DNA of 64,000 bases from Entoloma clypeatum (lineage: Eukaryota > Basidiomycota > Agaricomycetes > Agaricales > Entolomataceae). The DNA is taken from contig OY751494.1 in NCBI GenBank assembly GCA_963565915.1, forward strand, positions 3,348,001 to 3,412,000, given 5' to 3'. The translations under genes and the position numbers were made by a program. The notes beneath the pieces were generated by a model. It was not told the DNA's origin and ran no database searches. It worked only from the letters and a program-made list of their open reading frames with translations. Positions 1 through 12,479 of the stretch are shown piece by piece (position 1 is the stretch's first letter; the number at the start of each line of letters is the position of its first letter).

Positions 1-2
1 AT

Positions 3-1876
3 GACAGCGGTATCGAAGACAATGACCCCACTCCGAAAGCATCAAAACCATTCACACTCCAGCTCCCTTCCCGCCCACAGAGCCCGAGCCCGAATATGCA
101 GACGCGGCTGCCCATGCGCAACGTCAGTGGCAGCAGCACAAATACATCCTCCACCTCTGCCTCCTCTCGCCTACATAAATTCTTGATGGGGCAAAAAAAT
201 TTGGTTCCCCCACGCACGGACGACGTATCTGGTCCGTTGAGGCGTCCTTCTGTGTCTCACCATCGACGTAACAGCAACACCAATGGCAGCCAGTCGCCCC
301 CCATGCTTTCAACGGATTCAAAATCCAATACGACTGGCGTTATGGGCCCACCTCCACCTCGCATTCTTCAGGTACCGCCGACACCGGCGTGGTACGAGCG
401 ACCCGGCACGTCTGCGACGTCGTCCGGGCCACCAAGCCAACGGAAAAATTCAGTTGACAGTACGGCGCAGAGGCCAGGCGAAGACAAAGGAAAAGATAAG
501 GATGCTATCGGCGGAGGGACCCTCAACGACCACGTCAAAGGATCTATCAACCCGTCACACAGGCACTCTCACAGGTCCACGAAGCATGGCAGTTTCGATT
601 TCGAGCGACCGGGATGGATTGTTGGCGGCCCTATACAGAGGTCCGGAAGTGGTGGGACTATATGTACAGGGACGACGGGGACAAACGGGACTTTTGGTCG
701 CGGTAACCTTCTGGGCGGCATCCGAGAGAGCGCCATGGGCCCAGGGCTGGCAGGAGTGGGTACATTGCAGAGAGAGGTGTCCGTGAAGCGGGCCAAGGAG
801 AGGGATGAGATGATGGCGCGTACGAAGGAAGAAGAAAGTAGACGACGGAAGGCCGTGCGACATCAAAGTGGAGAAAAGGAGGCCACCGGGAGGGAGCAAG
901 GCAAGGGTGCGTCGCTTGGGAGAAATCAGTCGTTGCAGGTTCCATCGCGCGGAAAGTCCCCAAACGAAAGTAATGGAGGACATGCTGAAAAGAATTCCAG
1001 CTGGGGAAAGAAGCGTGGTAAACCACAGATCACTTCAATCGGGTTAACTCATGGCCCGTTCTCGTTCGAACCGGCGGTACTATCCCCTACGTGGAGTGTG
1101 GCGAGCGCAAGTCATGACGCGTCTTTGACTGTTTCTTTGGGCGGGGAGAAGGGGAAAGCGTTACAGGACAAAGAGCGAGGCAAGGGCAACAGAGACCTGG
1201 AGCGGGGACGAGGAAAGGAAAGAGAAAGGGAGAGAGAAAGGGAGAGAGAAAGGGAGAGAGAAAGGGAAAGAGAGAAAGACAAGATTAAGGAGAGGGAGAG
1301 GGAGAAGGACACAGAGAAGCGATCGCAAAGCTTTTTCGTGGGAGATCGGGCCCCTGTTCCCGTACCTGCTCCCACAAGTGTTGGACATCGATCCGGATTG
1401 AAAGGTCGCTCTCTGGATCTCGGTCTAGAACTTGCTTGGGCACCGACAAGCGTCAGAGAAGAGGCCCTGCTGTCTTCTTCTGCGTTCTTTGCGCGTTCAC
1501 TAAGCACGTCGTCATCGCTGGCCGGATATTCAGTGAAATCGGGCATTTCAGCAAATGGCGGTCCCGGAACAATCGAGGAAGAGAAGGCGTGGTCTGGGGT
1601 CGGCAGGCAGATTGCAGAAGTGTTCAAGAGCGCTCTTGATACTGCTGGTTATGCGACGTTCAAAAAATGTGCGCCCGTGTCTTTCTGGTCTGGAGAGGTA
1701 TTGACAAGAAAAAAATAGATGTACATCGTTTCGACGCGCATGACATCCCTTTCGACGGCCCCACAGGGATTGTGTCGCGTGTCGAGCGGCTTCTAATGAC
1801 AGCGCCTGGGTTGGATGAAGACGGGAAACGTCGGCTTCTCAACGACTTCGTTCGCGTTATTCTCCAAAATATGTGA
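3..1876 (+). CDS. Conserved fungal protein of unknown function, 5' partial
   Basis: The reading frame is open from base 3, so the gene most likely begins upstream of the window; the first internal Met is at 96. The long first exon runs to 1668 and is low-complexity: Ser/Pro/Gly-rich, then highly charged, with a run of Arg-Glu dipeptides near 1210-1300. An intron at 1669-1718 (GTGCGC...AAATAG, 50 bp) joins it to a short second exon. The splice gives a continuous folded-looking tail of about 65 residues (GYATFKKY/VHRFDAHDIPFDGP, then a helical VSRVERLL segment), which is the only part likely to form a domain. No catalytic motif is visible. The conserved-looking tail and the splice make this a real gene; its function is not recognised. 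Confidence 0.7.
1213..1290 (+). repeat. Purine microsatellite encoding Arg-Glu repeats
   Basis: A 12-bp unit (GAGAGAAAGGGA) is repeated about five times with small variants inside the coding sequence of the first gene. It encodes alternating Arg and Glu. The opposite strand gives a long Ser/Leu open frame, which is a by-product of the repeat and not a gene. Confidence 0.85.
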
Positions 1877-2413
1877 GCTACAGTTCAATATTTCTCATAC
1901 CCTCTCTTCTCTATCCCCTCTTGCAACGAGGAGTCCATTATCCTTATTGCTACCATGATGTTCGTCGCTTACTTCGGCGAGGCGACGCTCTTCCTACCTT
2001 GGTGCATGGGACGCATTTTGCCAATGTATAGTACTTCTCTGCTTGATTCGGTTTACATGTTCGGTTTACATGATTACTCTGTTCATTTTGGTCTGTTCAT
2101 GCTAGATTCCTCATTCAATCATTTCCTTATGAATATCACATCATCTTGCTCACCATATCCTCTTTCTGATGTATTCTAATGTACCCATCTTTGCAACGCT
2201 ATCTTTGGATGTTTATGTTCTCTTCATGATTCTACGTACCATAAGTAATGTTTTTACATGTACTTTGTTGTGATTAATGCATACACGTCTCTCCAGAAAT
2301 TTTCGCCATTGATACATATATATTCCTTAGAAAGAACGTACAAAGTGTATATAGGAGGGAAGAGAAAGAATGAGAACAGGCTTAGGCAACGGGGTAAAAC
2401 CTTATCCTTGACA
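1877..2413. other. Intergenic region between convergent genes
   Basis: This T-rich stretch of 537 bp separates the 3' ends of the first gene and of the Did2 gene. It contains pyrimidine runs and several AT-rich words, as expected of two facing 3' UTRs. I see no gene in it. Confidence 0.6.
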
Positions 2414-3246
2414 TCATGTCGCCGGACGCAAAGCTCTCAGCCGCTCAACAAGCCTCGCATCTTCCTCACCCACTTTATCCCGAGCACCCAAATCCGGCAG
2501 AAGATCAATGTTCTTCGCCGCAAGGTCATGCTGCAGCTCAATATTGGCTTCTTCAGCAGTCTGTCGCAGAAGTAGGTCAATCTGATCTTGAGGGGTCGAC
2601 ACCGCAGTCGTTGAAGACATGGCGTCTTCCATATATGACGTTTGTACATCCATGTCGGCGAACTGTGTTTCAAATTTGTCCATGACCATGGATATCTTGG
2701 AAGAAGGAAAGTGAGCTGGAGGAGTACAAGTAGCGAGATTGGAGATGCACAGACCCGCTCGAGGTTCATTCCCTCCATTGCCTTGTCCATTCCTCGCACG
2801 ACGGATGTCATATTACCCGTTACTTGCCGCATCGTAACGGCCGTCTCGACCCGGCTTGCAACAGCATCTATGCGACTGGATAGTCTGAGGAGGTTCAGAG
2901 CCTCGCTCTTCTTGCGTATGGAATTTGAGGCGTATATCCGGGCTCCGTCGTTGTTGCCCTGTTGTAGCGCCTGCGGCCATAGAAGTGATCATTATCTTGA
3001 AATGAGTTTATATGATTCCATGTCCGTTCCGCACCTTCTTTAGACGAGCCTTTTCAGCATTTTCGTCCTTCTGGGCCTTCTTCGCCTGTCGATTCAGGGT
3101 CTTCGCAGTGAACTGGAAGGGAGATCGTCAGATGGGATACAGGGTAGATGTTTGCTGCGCTACTTTGAGTTGGAAGAGGGTTTCTAATTGGTATCAGCAA
3201 ATAATTTGGACAATGTAGGTCGCAGCATACTCTCGAGGTTACTCAT
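2414..3246 (-). CDS. DID2: ESCRT-III-associated protein Did2 / CHMP1 (Vps46)
   Basis: Did2/CHMP1 is a small helical Snf7-family protein that recruits the Vps4 ATPase to ESCRT-III for multivesicular-body sorting and membrane scission. The first exon is 16 bp (MSNLE). Splicing through a long intron and then a 50-bp intron gives [20 protein letters not shown] followed by [18 protein letters not shown], the basic first helix typical of CHMP1. Later exons give the helical core ([25 protein letters not shown]) and the signature after it ([20 protein letters not shown], then [17 protein letters not shown]). The acidic C-terminus ends in [11 protein letters not shown], a MIT-interacting-motif-like helix of the kind that binds Vps4. 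Length is about 200 residues, as in the family. Identification is firm; exact internal splice sites were only partly checked. Confidence 0.93.
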
Positions 3247-3414
3247 GATGATGTTTGAGGGGGGGAAGACGTTGGTGGTGGATCGCTGCTAGTAGGATAA
3301 GGTCGCACGTGATCTGGAATTCATGACGCCACGCCACGACGCGACTAACCAACACTCATCACTGTCTGGCAGCGCTCAGCGCAGGATCTGGCTGGTTAGA
3401 AAAGGCGCCTACTC
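3247..3414. promoter_or_regulatory. Shared divergent promoter of DID2 and SVP26
   Basis: Only 168 bp lie between the two start codons, which point away from each other. The regulatory sequence of both trafficking genes must lie here or reach into their first exons and introns. No individual element was identified. Confidence 0.5.
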
Positions 3415-4479
3415 ATGGGCTTGCTACGTTTTGTCAGGTGTGGGTGGTTTCGCGTCTTACTGTTCCCCATCTCACCCACCTAAAGCTATGGAGCGGTTCT
3501 TGCTGCTTTCGCTTTCGTCACGCTTTCTCTTGGTTCGTTTTTCGTGAAACGATTATGGCTACTGTAACAGACGATTGAGGCCCTTGAAAACAGCAAGTGG
3601 ACTGCTATACGCCTCTGAACTCATCGAGGAGCATAGCCGACTAGCCAAGTTCTATGGACAACGGGGGATATATGTGCGTTCCTCTCTCTGTATCACCAGA
3701 ACCTGTTCTGAACATTGTTGCGCAAGGTCATCATACTCCTTCACGTCATCCTTTACTTCTCAGACTCTCTTCCATTCCTCCAGACGGCCTTTTCAATCAT
3801 ATGTCACCTCGTCTATCTACAGAACTTCTCTCCGTCATGGCCCCTCATCTCACTGACCTCCCCCTCCTTCCTCGCGTCCTGTGTCCTAGTCATCCTAGAT
3901 CACTTCCTATGGTTCTTTTACTTTTCTCGTATAGCCCAAGAGGCTCACCGGACACGGTCCCATCACAATCCTCCGTCCAATGTACCTGGATTCACCGACG
4001 TAGCGTCATTCTTTGGCATCTGTGTCTGGCTTGCGCCTCTCTTCCTTTTTTTGAGTTTAAGTGCCAACGACAATGCGCTGCCGGTGTCAGCAGGTATGCA
4101 TATTCATCATTTAAAAGTACTTACGGTGGTTGATACAGAATCCACAGCTGACCCAGGCTCGTCAACCATGCAATCGGCACAACAACGAATTTCGCTCTTC
4201 CGATCCATCTTCTCTCTGGATAACCTAGCCAGGTTTCGCAAGTCACCAAGGGATAGCACGGCAGGCCTCCTCGCCCCTCAAACCCCGGACTCCCGACGAT
4301 TATCTCTGCCACTCCCTCCACCTTCACCAAGCGCTCCCCAACGCTTCCAAGACCACGACACCCGTTTATCAGGGGCAAGCTTTACGCTCAGCGGCCCTCC
4401 CAAGCGCGTTGGACCGATGCTCAAAAGAACAGATGTACTGGGGCTGGACAAGAGCAGCAACGTGGATCGCGACAGATGA
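3415..4479 (+). CDS. SVP26: Svp26/Tex261-family ER-Golgi membrane protein
   Basis: Svp26 (Erv26) is a multispanning COPII cargo receptor that exports Golgi mannosyltransferases and other type II proteins from the ER. Five exons (3415-3437, 3486-3532, 3594-3673, 3727-4093, 4139-4479) splice in frame to 285 residues. The start MGLLRFVSYGAVLAAFAF was chosen because it forms the first membrane helix, as in Tex261. It is followed by LASGLLYASELIEEHSRLAK, the family hallmark, then helices around HVILYFSDSLPFL, SFLASCVLVILDHFLWFFYF and FFGICVWLAPLFLFLSLSAN. The Ser/Pro-rich cytosolic tail of about 110 residues is longer than in animal Tex261. All four introns have GT...AG ends. Confidence 0.92.
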
Positions 4480-4668
4480 CAGTGGCAGCATTCATTGTAT
4501 CAAGTAGATTACAGTCGTAGGCCAGACTACAACGCGGTGGTTGAGAGATGACGTTGAGATGATCGGCCTGATGTTGTTTCAAGTTATCTGCGTTCCACTA
4601 CCGTACAAACACAGTACTTGACTCTCACTAACTGCTCACCGGCCAACGACGGGCGTGGCAGGGTACTT

Positions 4669-7600
4669 ATGCATCTGTATCTTGGCAACAACCCCCGCGT
4701 CTTGTATCTTGTCACTGGCTCACACGACGACCGGCTCGGAAGACCTCCAAGGGCGTTGGTGTTTCGCGCAGGCGAAAATGCGTCTCAGGCTGTCGTCGAG
4801 TTCCTCCCTAAGGATCAGGTCAACCTTACGAATGCCGTTCTGCTCACGAGTCGAGTCGTGAAAGGTTGCCTTGGTCTCATATCTATTGACAATGGTATGC
4901 TCCCCACCTCCCAGTTACCTTCTTCCTTAATGCATTGCGGCGTGCCCTATCAGATATCTTCTTGGCTCTTGTGACAAGTGCTACCGAGATAGGAAACGCG
5001 CGTCCATCAGGATCAAGGCCGGAGTCCGTGGCGAGAATCCACGAAGTTTCTTTCTTCAGTTTATCTTCTTCAACTTGGGATGACATATCAGCCTCCTCTG
5101 ATATCTTGGATGGACCGGATGCTCTCGATCTGGCTCTGAATAGGGACAGAGACGCCTACACTCAAGCTTCTGCTACTCCTCCAGTTTTCGAACATCCATG
5201 TTCGCCATTGACCAAGATTCTGTCATCTGGGTCGTTCTACTATGCACTGGAGTCGCCATGGGACCTTTCATCTCGTCTCGCCGTCCGTCTGACCAGAGGT
5301 GCACGATCATCGCCAGATGTGGGAACTTTTGACGAACGTTTCGTTTGGAACGAATATATTGTGCGCAGTCTACTAGATTTTCGAGAAAGGCTGGATCCCC
5401 ATGAGCGTGAAGATCTGGATAGTTGTCAGTTCATCGTATGTCAAACCTAACTCGTCCGGGAGAGGCTTTCAAACACGTTTAATTAGATCCTTGCAATACA
5501 AGGTTATGTCGGCGCCTTCACAATGGCATTACCCGCTCCTCCAACGAATGGTACTCCCTCAATCGCCACTCTCTCACTTATATCCAGGCTTGGATGGAAA
5601 CGAGCTGGCACTCGATTCAATACTCGTGGTGTTGATGATGATGGAAACACAGCTAATTTTGTTGAGGTGGGTACACCCTGCCACCAGTCTTTGTTGTCAT
5701 CACCTCAGATCCTGTTAGACTGAGATTGTGTTCAGTACTGACCAGCACTGCGTTAGTTATGTACAGGTCCGTGGAAGCGTCCCGTGTATGTATTCTATTT
5801 TGAATATGATCATTTTTCTCCCTAAACACAGCCCTTCTTAGTATTCTGGGAACAACAAGGTTTGCAGACATTTGGGCAGCGCATTCAAATAACGCGTCCT
5901 CATGCTTCGAAACCTGCATTTGAGCGTCATTTCGTACAACTTATGGAAGAATATGGCTCCGTGCACGCAATCAATTTACTCGGAACCAAAGAAAACGAGG
6001 CGTCACTGACCGCAGTATATGATCGACACCTTCAAACCACCCGCGCAGCTATCGGAGATGATCTCAGTATCACTCACTATGACTTTCACAATGCCGTAAG
6101 AGTGGGTGGACATGACAGTGTGATACGTGATCTCAGGTATGAAGGGGTGATGTTTTCTGGCTGCTCTATTTTGATCCGTGTCTTCAGGCGTTTGGAGGCT
6201 GTGGCAGATCAGGTAGATAGATTTGGGTTCACCATGTGTAATGCGGGCACAGATGAGATCATCACTGAACAAAGGGGTGTCTTTCGAACAAACTGTCTGG
6301 ACTGGTAAGTCGACTTGATTCAAGGTCACATAATCTGATCACTGATCAGCCTGGATCGTACAAATTTTGTGCAAGACATCCTCTCCCGTATATCATTGGA
6401 ACAATATCTGCTTCTCGTCAGACGTGAATGGGTACCGTCCAATACACTGTGGTCCAATCATCGCGAACTTTGGGCGGAAAATGGTGACGCCTTATCCAGG
6501 ATCTATGCAGGCACAGGTGCCCTAAATACCAGTTTTACGCGAAGTGGAAAGCGGACATTAGCAGGTGAGGATCTTACAGGTCTCTCTCAAGCGATACTCA
6601 TTCTTCTTCAGGAGTCCTTTCCGATGCTACGAAGAGTGTTTCGCGTGCGTATATAAACAACTTCCAAGACAAAGCGAAACAGGTGGCGATTGATATGTTT
6701 TTGGTTCGTTGGTTCCACTTTCCTCCTCGACTTGTTCTCACCAATTTCCAGGGGAATTTGAGCAATCAACGACCCGTCACTATCTATGATCCTATACATG
6801 ACTCTGTACGTGCTGCGTTGGAATCACGGTAGTTGTATCATTATACGAGAGTCAGGACCATGCTGAATGTTGGAAACAGACTGTCGGAATACTCCACCAC
6901 CAAGCAGTGTGTCATTTTTACGGGCACTTGGAATCTCAATGGTCGAGTGCGTTATCTCATGGTCATCACTTCCTCGATTGCTCAGTTATGCATTCGTAAA
7001 GGCACCCTCTTCTGAGTCACTCCTCCCCTGGCTATTTCCGCGAGATGGTATGTACTCTTTCACAACATTCTGCTATTTTTTTGATGTCCAACAAACAATA
7101 GTCGAAGGTCTCAGCGAGTATGTCGACTGTATCTTGCTTTGTTAGACACTTATCGCGCGCCTATAGCCCTGATATCTTCGCCATCGGGTTCCAGGAAATT
7201 GTGCCATTGACGGCTCAGCAAATCGTACAAGCAGATCCTGAAAAACGGTGCGCGCTATTTCTTGCAAATCTCGGATGTTTAGGAACAAAGAAAGCTGCAG
7301 TCGAATATGGGAGAAAAAGCTACTTGATACTTTTTATCATCGCCCGGAAAAGAAATGCAACTATGTGCTTCTACGAAGTGAACAGGTAACGATCACGAGA
7401 CCGTGTAGGTGTTGCATGAATTTACTGCTGGTATTTCAATACAGTTGGTGGGAACCGCGTTGCTTATCTTCGTAAAAGAGGAACTCACGGCAATAATCCG
7501 GAACGTAGAAGCAACCACACGCAAAGTAAGTTTGTCAGTGACTTGCCTCATATTTTTCAGCCCTCAATGCCATTAGACTGGGCTTCGAGGGATGTCAGGC

Positions 7601-8814
7601 AACAAAGGCACCGTGGGCATACGACTCGATTATCATGACACAAGCTTTTGCTTCCTTACTGCTCATCTTGCTGCGGGGCACTCAAACGTTGAAGAGAGAA
7701 ACGCAGATTATCGAACCATTGCACATGGACTTCACTTTCAGAAAGGGAAGACGATCCAAAGTCATGAGTAGAACTGATCTATCTCTTGTCTACAACTGCA
7801 ATTGGCTGATATCAGAGCAGCAACGTCTTTTGGCTAGGAGATCTCAACTACCGCATCGACCTTGAAAATGCCCTTGTCAGAAACCTTGCGGAGACAGATG
7901 ATCTCGATGCACTGGTTGCTGCTGATCAGGTTTGCCCTTTATCAAGTTTCATCAACGATGCTGCATCTCATCGATCCTAAAATATTAGTTGAGAGTCGCC
8001 ATGGACATGGGAGATGCCTTCACTGGTTATAAGGAGGGCCCTCTGAGGTTCCGCCCAACTTATCGATATGATTACGGGACGGATGTTTATGATACCAGCG
8101 AGAAGATGCGTATACCAGCGTGGACTGGTAAGGAAGCAGCACCTCTTGAAAGTCTCAGCACTAACATATATTTAGACCGCGTACTATTCCGCGGGGCTAA
8201 ACTCAATCACTCTTCCTATTCTAGGGCAGAGCTGCGGGGTTCTGACCATAAACCGGGTTCATATCATATAGCTTTCCTTTATTCCATCTTGGATTTTTTT
8301 CTGACAGCCTATTGTAGTCTTTGCTGTGTTCCGTGCAGATGTTCGCAAGATCGATGCCGTCAAACGACTCGCATTGTCGCGGTTGTTGTTGGAGAGTATC
8401 GTTTCCACAGCGCCTCATGCGAATCTGGATGAAACGCTGGCTAATCTGGTTCTCTCCCCCGACATTAACCAGCGTGAGTTCAATGTCTGAAATATGAGGT
8501 TTGTTACCTGCTTCATAGTCTTTTCTTCAGTCCCTCCACCTAGCTCGGACATCGCAGCATGGTGGGATACTCCAGAGTGCCCTGGAGGTGTCCTGCCTCT
8601 TCACGAGTTCCAGCACACGCCTTCTGGTCGTCGCAAAGCAAACCCTTTCGATTCTCCCCTAGATTCGCCGCTATCCTCCTCACCCCCTTCCTCGGATGAG
8701 GAGCTTTACATCGATGCACTGTCACTTCCGACACCAATGGAGCCTGTGCAAGCAGTTCGCAAGGCACCGCCCCCGCCTCCACCACGTTTAGCAAAACCTA
8801 ACGTCGGTCGGTAA
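4669..8814 (+). CDS. Synaptojanin-type phosphoinositide phosphatase (Sac + 5-phosphatase)
   Basis: This enzyme removes phosphates from membrane phosphoinositides and acts in endocytosis and actin control, like yeast Inp51-53. The start [15 protein letters not shown] opens a Sac domain spread over many short introns. The Sac catalytic loop RTNCLDCLDRTN is complete once the intron at about 6305-6349 is removed; that intron splits the second Cys codon of the loop. The second domain has the 5-phosphatase motifs [29 protein letters not shown] and SDHKPV, so both active sites look intact. The C-terminal tail is Pro-rich (PPPPPPR near 8770) and carries NPF, features that bind SH3 and EH-domain endocytic proteins. 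Which of the yeast paralogues it matches cannot be decided by reading, so no symbol is given. Confidence 0.92.
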
Positions 8815-8911
8815 CAGACTTCTGTGCAACATAAGTGTGATGCCGGACGATTGGTCATTTGCTGGTTATTAAGTATCTGCATAAAGCACGTAGCATATAT
8901 ATATATAGCAC

Positions 8912-10798
8912 TCAAATCAAACCCTGTTTCTTCAAGTCTTCGTAAGTCTTGCGGTTGTATACATTACCCTCGTCATCCTCAAGCTCCTCCATCGTTTCCT
9001 GTTCAAAGATCTCGTGGCGGCCCTCTTGTTTCAATTTCTCAGCGACTGGAAAAAAAACAAGGGGTCAGTCTATACGCATCTCATGATGTGTAGTGATGGA
9101 CGAACGTGAGAGAGCATCTTCGATTCGAGTGATCTCGTGGAAGTGTTTGGTATTCGGAAGTCCAAGAGCACGCATGCCAAACGCATGCCTCGATTCCTAC
9201 AGTAAATGAGAATTCGGGTGATTTCTGCCAGGGATTTTCTCCGACTTACTTGGAAATGCCGGTCAAAGTTTTTCCTGGGGTAACGTGTCGGTCATGTCAC
9301 TTGGACCACAAAAAAGTAGAAACGAACCGTCCCATATAAACATGATCAGAACATATTTCACACCGATATTCGACGCCAAGGCCGTGCAACTTGTATAACC
9401 AATAAGGAATAGGCTTCCCGTCCCAACCAAGGGGCAGTTTCAATGGATTGTAAATGCGCTCTTCCTCCTCTTCCTCCTCTTCTGCATCAGCGTTTCCATT
9501 GTTTGCAGGAGCTGGAGGAGGTTTGGCTTGGTCGAGCAGCTCTTGCTCACGTTCTCTAGCTGTGAGGGAGAATCTCCGTTCGACGTTCGACTTGGTCTCG
9601 GTGAGAGTTGGAGCAAGGGTGATGAGAAGGGCAGTAGAGAGGTGGGTGTAGCGAGCAGAACTGTGAAGTCTGACACCAAGGGATGATTTTGTAGCGGGTT
9701 GGACAATGGCAGGGGCTGGAGGTATCACCCCATTCGGATTGGCGGGAGGAGCACCAGACGCCTCTTGTTTGGCAGCAAATTTGATGTGCTTTTTGGATGT
9801 CAAGTGGGCATCATAGACCGTCTGCTTTGAGTAGTGCTTTTGACCTTGGGTTCGAACGGATGAATAAATTGTACAGGGAACAAAAAATGATACCTACAGG
9901 GTGCGCACCAAATTCCCTCTGAGCCGTTGTCCAGCCGCGCCTTTGGTTTAGGTTGCTCCCAACCCTCTATTTCACCTGCCTCCCACTTTGTACTGAACTC
10001 CACTTCTTCCTCGAGTTGTTGAGTGTGGATGTCCACGAGCGGATGTGTGCGCTTGGCAAAGGACAGCAAATAAGTGTGCAAATTTTGGATGTAACTGATT
10101 ATGAGTTGCGTAAGGAGAAAGTAGAAAGTAGGAGCGATGGACGACGCACGTCTCATAGTCCTTGGTAAACCGTGTCTCTGCTGAGAGGTCGTGATGTACA
10201 GGACTGTCCTGGGCAGCCAAAAGCAGGTCAAGATATTGTAAATAGCCCGGCCGCTTGCCGATGTTTTTGAGGTTGGCATACGCCGTGTGGTTGGCGTAGA
10301 GGTCTACATATTTTCCATAGGCTTCTTCACCGGAGAACAACAAAGAAATGGCTATGGGGCCGGGATGAGAGACAAGAAGAGTTGGGAAGAGTAGAACTCA
10401 CGGTCTTCCTCCTCGTACTCGTCGTCATCGCCATCCTGGTTGGGCTCATCAAGGAAGGCTGCAATCTCGAGGTCAAAGCCTCCTGGGATAGAATCAGGGT
10501 ATTTGGTGTGGTGCTCTTGGATTTTGACCAACCGAGAGTAAAATTCGGAGAGGTCGGATGGCTGGGCAGGGGCGGAGAGTAGGTCGAGCTCTTTCTTTCT
10601 GGTGGGGTCGTCGTGGTAGAAGGAATGGAGGTTGAAGGCCCTGGAGGAGATGCGGTCGAGGATCTGTGCGGCCTTGTGGTCGTTGCGGATGGCGGTGTCG
10701 TGGTCTGTGCGGTTCCTAGAGAGGAGGGTGTAGAGTGCGCGTTCGAAGCGCTCCAATTCTTCGTGCGTCTGCCGCTGCTGTTCGAGGATCGAGTCCAT
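8912..10798 (-). CDS. PRP9: Splicing factor SF3a subunit 3 (SF3a60 / Prp9)
   Basis: SF3a60 is part of the U2 snRNP and is needed to form the prespliceosome at the branch point. The start [20 protein letters not shown] is the typical N-terminus. It is followed by [19 protein letters not shown], then the conserved [20 protein letters not shown] region and [18 protein letters not shown] zinc finger lies at the exon junctions around 9800-9900, where CAPC is followed by [20 protein letters not shown] second one follows ([20 protein letters not shown], then [20 protein letters not shown]). The C-terminus is [12 protein letters not shown]. The length of about 500 residues fits the family. It is divergent with FAL1 over only 48 bp. 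Confidence 0.95.
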
Positions 10799-10846
10799 GG
10801 CTCCCTTTTCAGACTCCGCTTCTCTCCACCAAACCAACTTAGAAAA
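10799..10846. promoter_or_regulatory. Very compact divergent promoter of PRP9 and FAL1
   Basis: Start codons of the two genes are separated by just 48 bp of pyrimidine-rich sequence (CTCCCTTTTC, TCTCTCC). There is no room for two independent core promoters, so the transcripts probably overlap at their 5' ends or share one bidirectional promoter. Confidence 0.55.
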
Positions 10847-12479
10847 ATGGCTGGCATCAACGCAGGCGACGACGTCCGCGCCCTCTCCCTCACAATCGTC
10901 CTCACCGTGCTCACCGTACCCCATAGAAACTCGTCTTTGAGTCCTCCGAGGCCGTCTCCGTCGTCTCCACATTCGACGACCTCGGCCTCAAGGAGGACCT
11001 CCTCCGTGGCATCTATGCCTACAGTGCGTCTCCTCCCATATCGCCCCTGATTGCTACTCACACGGGCACCCGCAGACTTCGAAAAGCCTTCTGCTATTCA
11101 ACAAAGAGCAATCCTCCCCATCACTCAAGGCCGCGATGTTATTGCCCAGGCCCAGTCCGGTACCGGTAAAACCGCGACATTTTCTATTTCTATCCTCCAG
11201 TCTATCGATGTCACCGTCCGTGAAACACAAGCCCTCGTCCTGTCACCCACCCGCGAGCTCGCAACACAAATCCAGTCCGTCGTCCTCGCTCTTGGGGACT
11301 ACATGAATGTTCAATGTCACGCTTGTATTGGTGGCACCTCTATCGGTGAAGATATCCGTAAGCTCGAGTACGGCCAACACATCGTTTCGGGTACCCCAGG
11401 TCGTGTCTTTGATATGATTAGGAGGAGAAGTTTGCGTACCCGTAACATCAAAATGCTCGTTCTCGACGAGGCCGACGAACTCCTAAACAAGGGGTTCAAA
11501 GACCAGATATACGACGTATATCGTTATCTCCCCCCTGCAACCCAGGTCGTTCTCCTCAGCGCCACCCTCCCCTACGACGTGTTGGAGATGACTACAAAAT
11601 TCATGACCGATCCCATTCGAATCCTTGTCAAGCGTGACGAGCTGACATTAGAGGGAATCAAGCAGTTCTTTGTTGCTGTTGAGAAGGAGGACTGGAAGTT
11701 CGACACCCTTTGCGATCTTTACGACACACTCACCATCACACAAGCTGTCATTTTCTGTAACACTAGACGAAAGGTTCCTTTTCCCGGAATCCCTTCCACT
11801 CCGTCCTAGGGTACTCATCTATTTCACAGGTGGATTGGCTTACTGAAAAAATGCGCGCTTCCAACTTCACCGTTTCGTCGATGCACGGTGAGATGGTTCA
11901 GAAGGAACGAGATGCAATCATGGCAGAATTCCGCGGTGGCACTTCGTAAGCTTGCTATCCTCTATTTTGCCACCCCCAAACTTCACCTCCATATAGGCGC
12001 GTGCTTATCACCACGGACGTGTGGGCACGAGGTATTGACGTCCAGCAAGTTTCTCTGGTCATCAACTACGATCTTCCCGCGTATGTGCTGAGAATACGGT
12101 CCCTTTTGATCAAACAACCTTATGGTTTTCATAATTAGAAATCGTGAAAATTACATTCATCGCATTGGTCGTTCAGGCCGATTCGGCAGGAAGGGTGTTG
12201 CCATCAATGTATGTGTAATCCTTACGTTCACACTTGTTTCATTATTCACTGTAATACAGTTTGTAACCGTAGATGATGTTCGCATCCTGCGTGACATCGG
12301 TCAGTTCATCACACATCCTGGTCGTCGACTAGTCAATCTTATCTCTTTTTTCTCTTGCATACAGAACAATTTTACAGCACGCAGATTGTGAACTTTGTGA
12401 CTATCTGTTGCCCCTGTTCTTTGCTGACTAGTCTTGATTCTAGGACGAGATGCCCGTCAATGCTGCCGAACTTATTTGA
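10847..12479 (+). CDS. FAL1: DEAD-box RNA helicase Fal1 / eIF4A-III
   Basis: eIF4A-III is the RNA-clamping ATPase of the exon junction complex; the yeast relative Fal1 acts in 18S rRNA maturation. A nine-codon first exon (MAGINAGDD) is followed by a 53-bp intron and then [20 protein letters not shown]. All helicase motifs are present: [33 protein letters not shown] and [13 protein letters not shown]. The C-terminus [11 protein letters not shown] comes from a last exon ending at 12479 and is the eIF4A-III-type ending rather than that of cytosolic eIF4A. About 400 residues. Confidence is high; whether its role here is the exon junction complex, ribosome maturation or both is not shown. Confidence 0.95.

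Noticed and set aside
1112..1627. Minus-strand ORF rich in Ser-Leu repeats
   Set aside because: It is the complement of the Arg-Glu purine repeat and of the coding exon; there is no independent evidence.
1640..1720. Apparent frameshift at a six-A run at the end of the first gene
   Set aside because: A 50-bp GT...AG intron at 1669-1718 joins the two frames smoothly into FKKYVHRFDAHD, so no mutation is needed.
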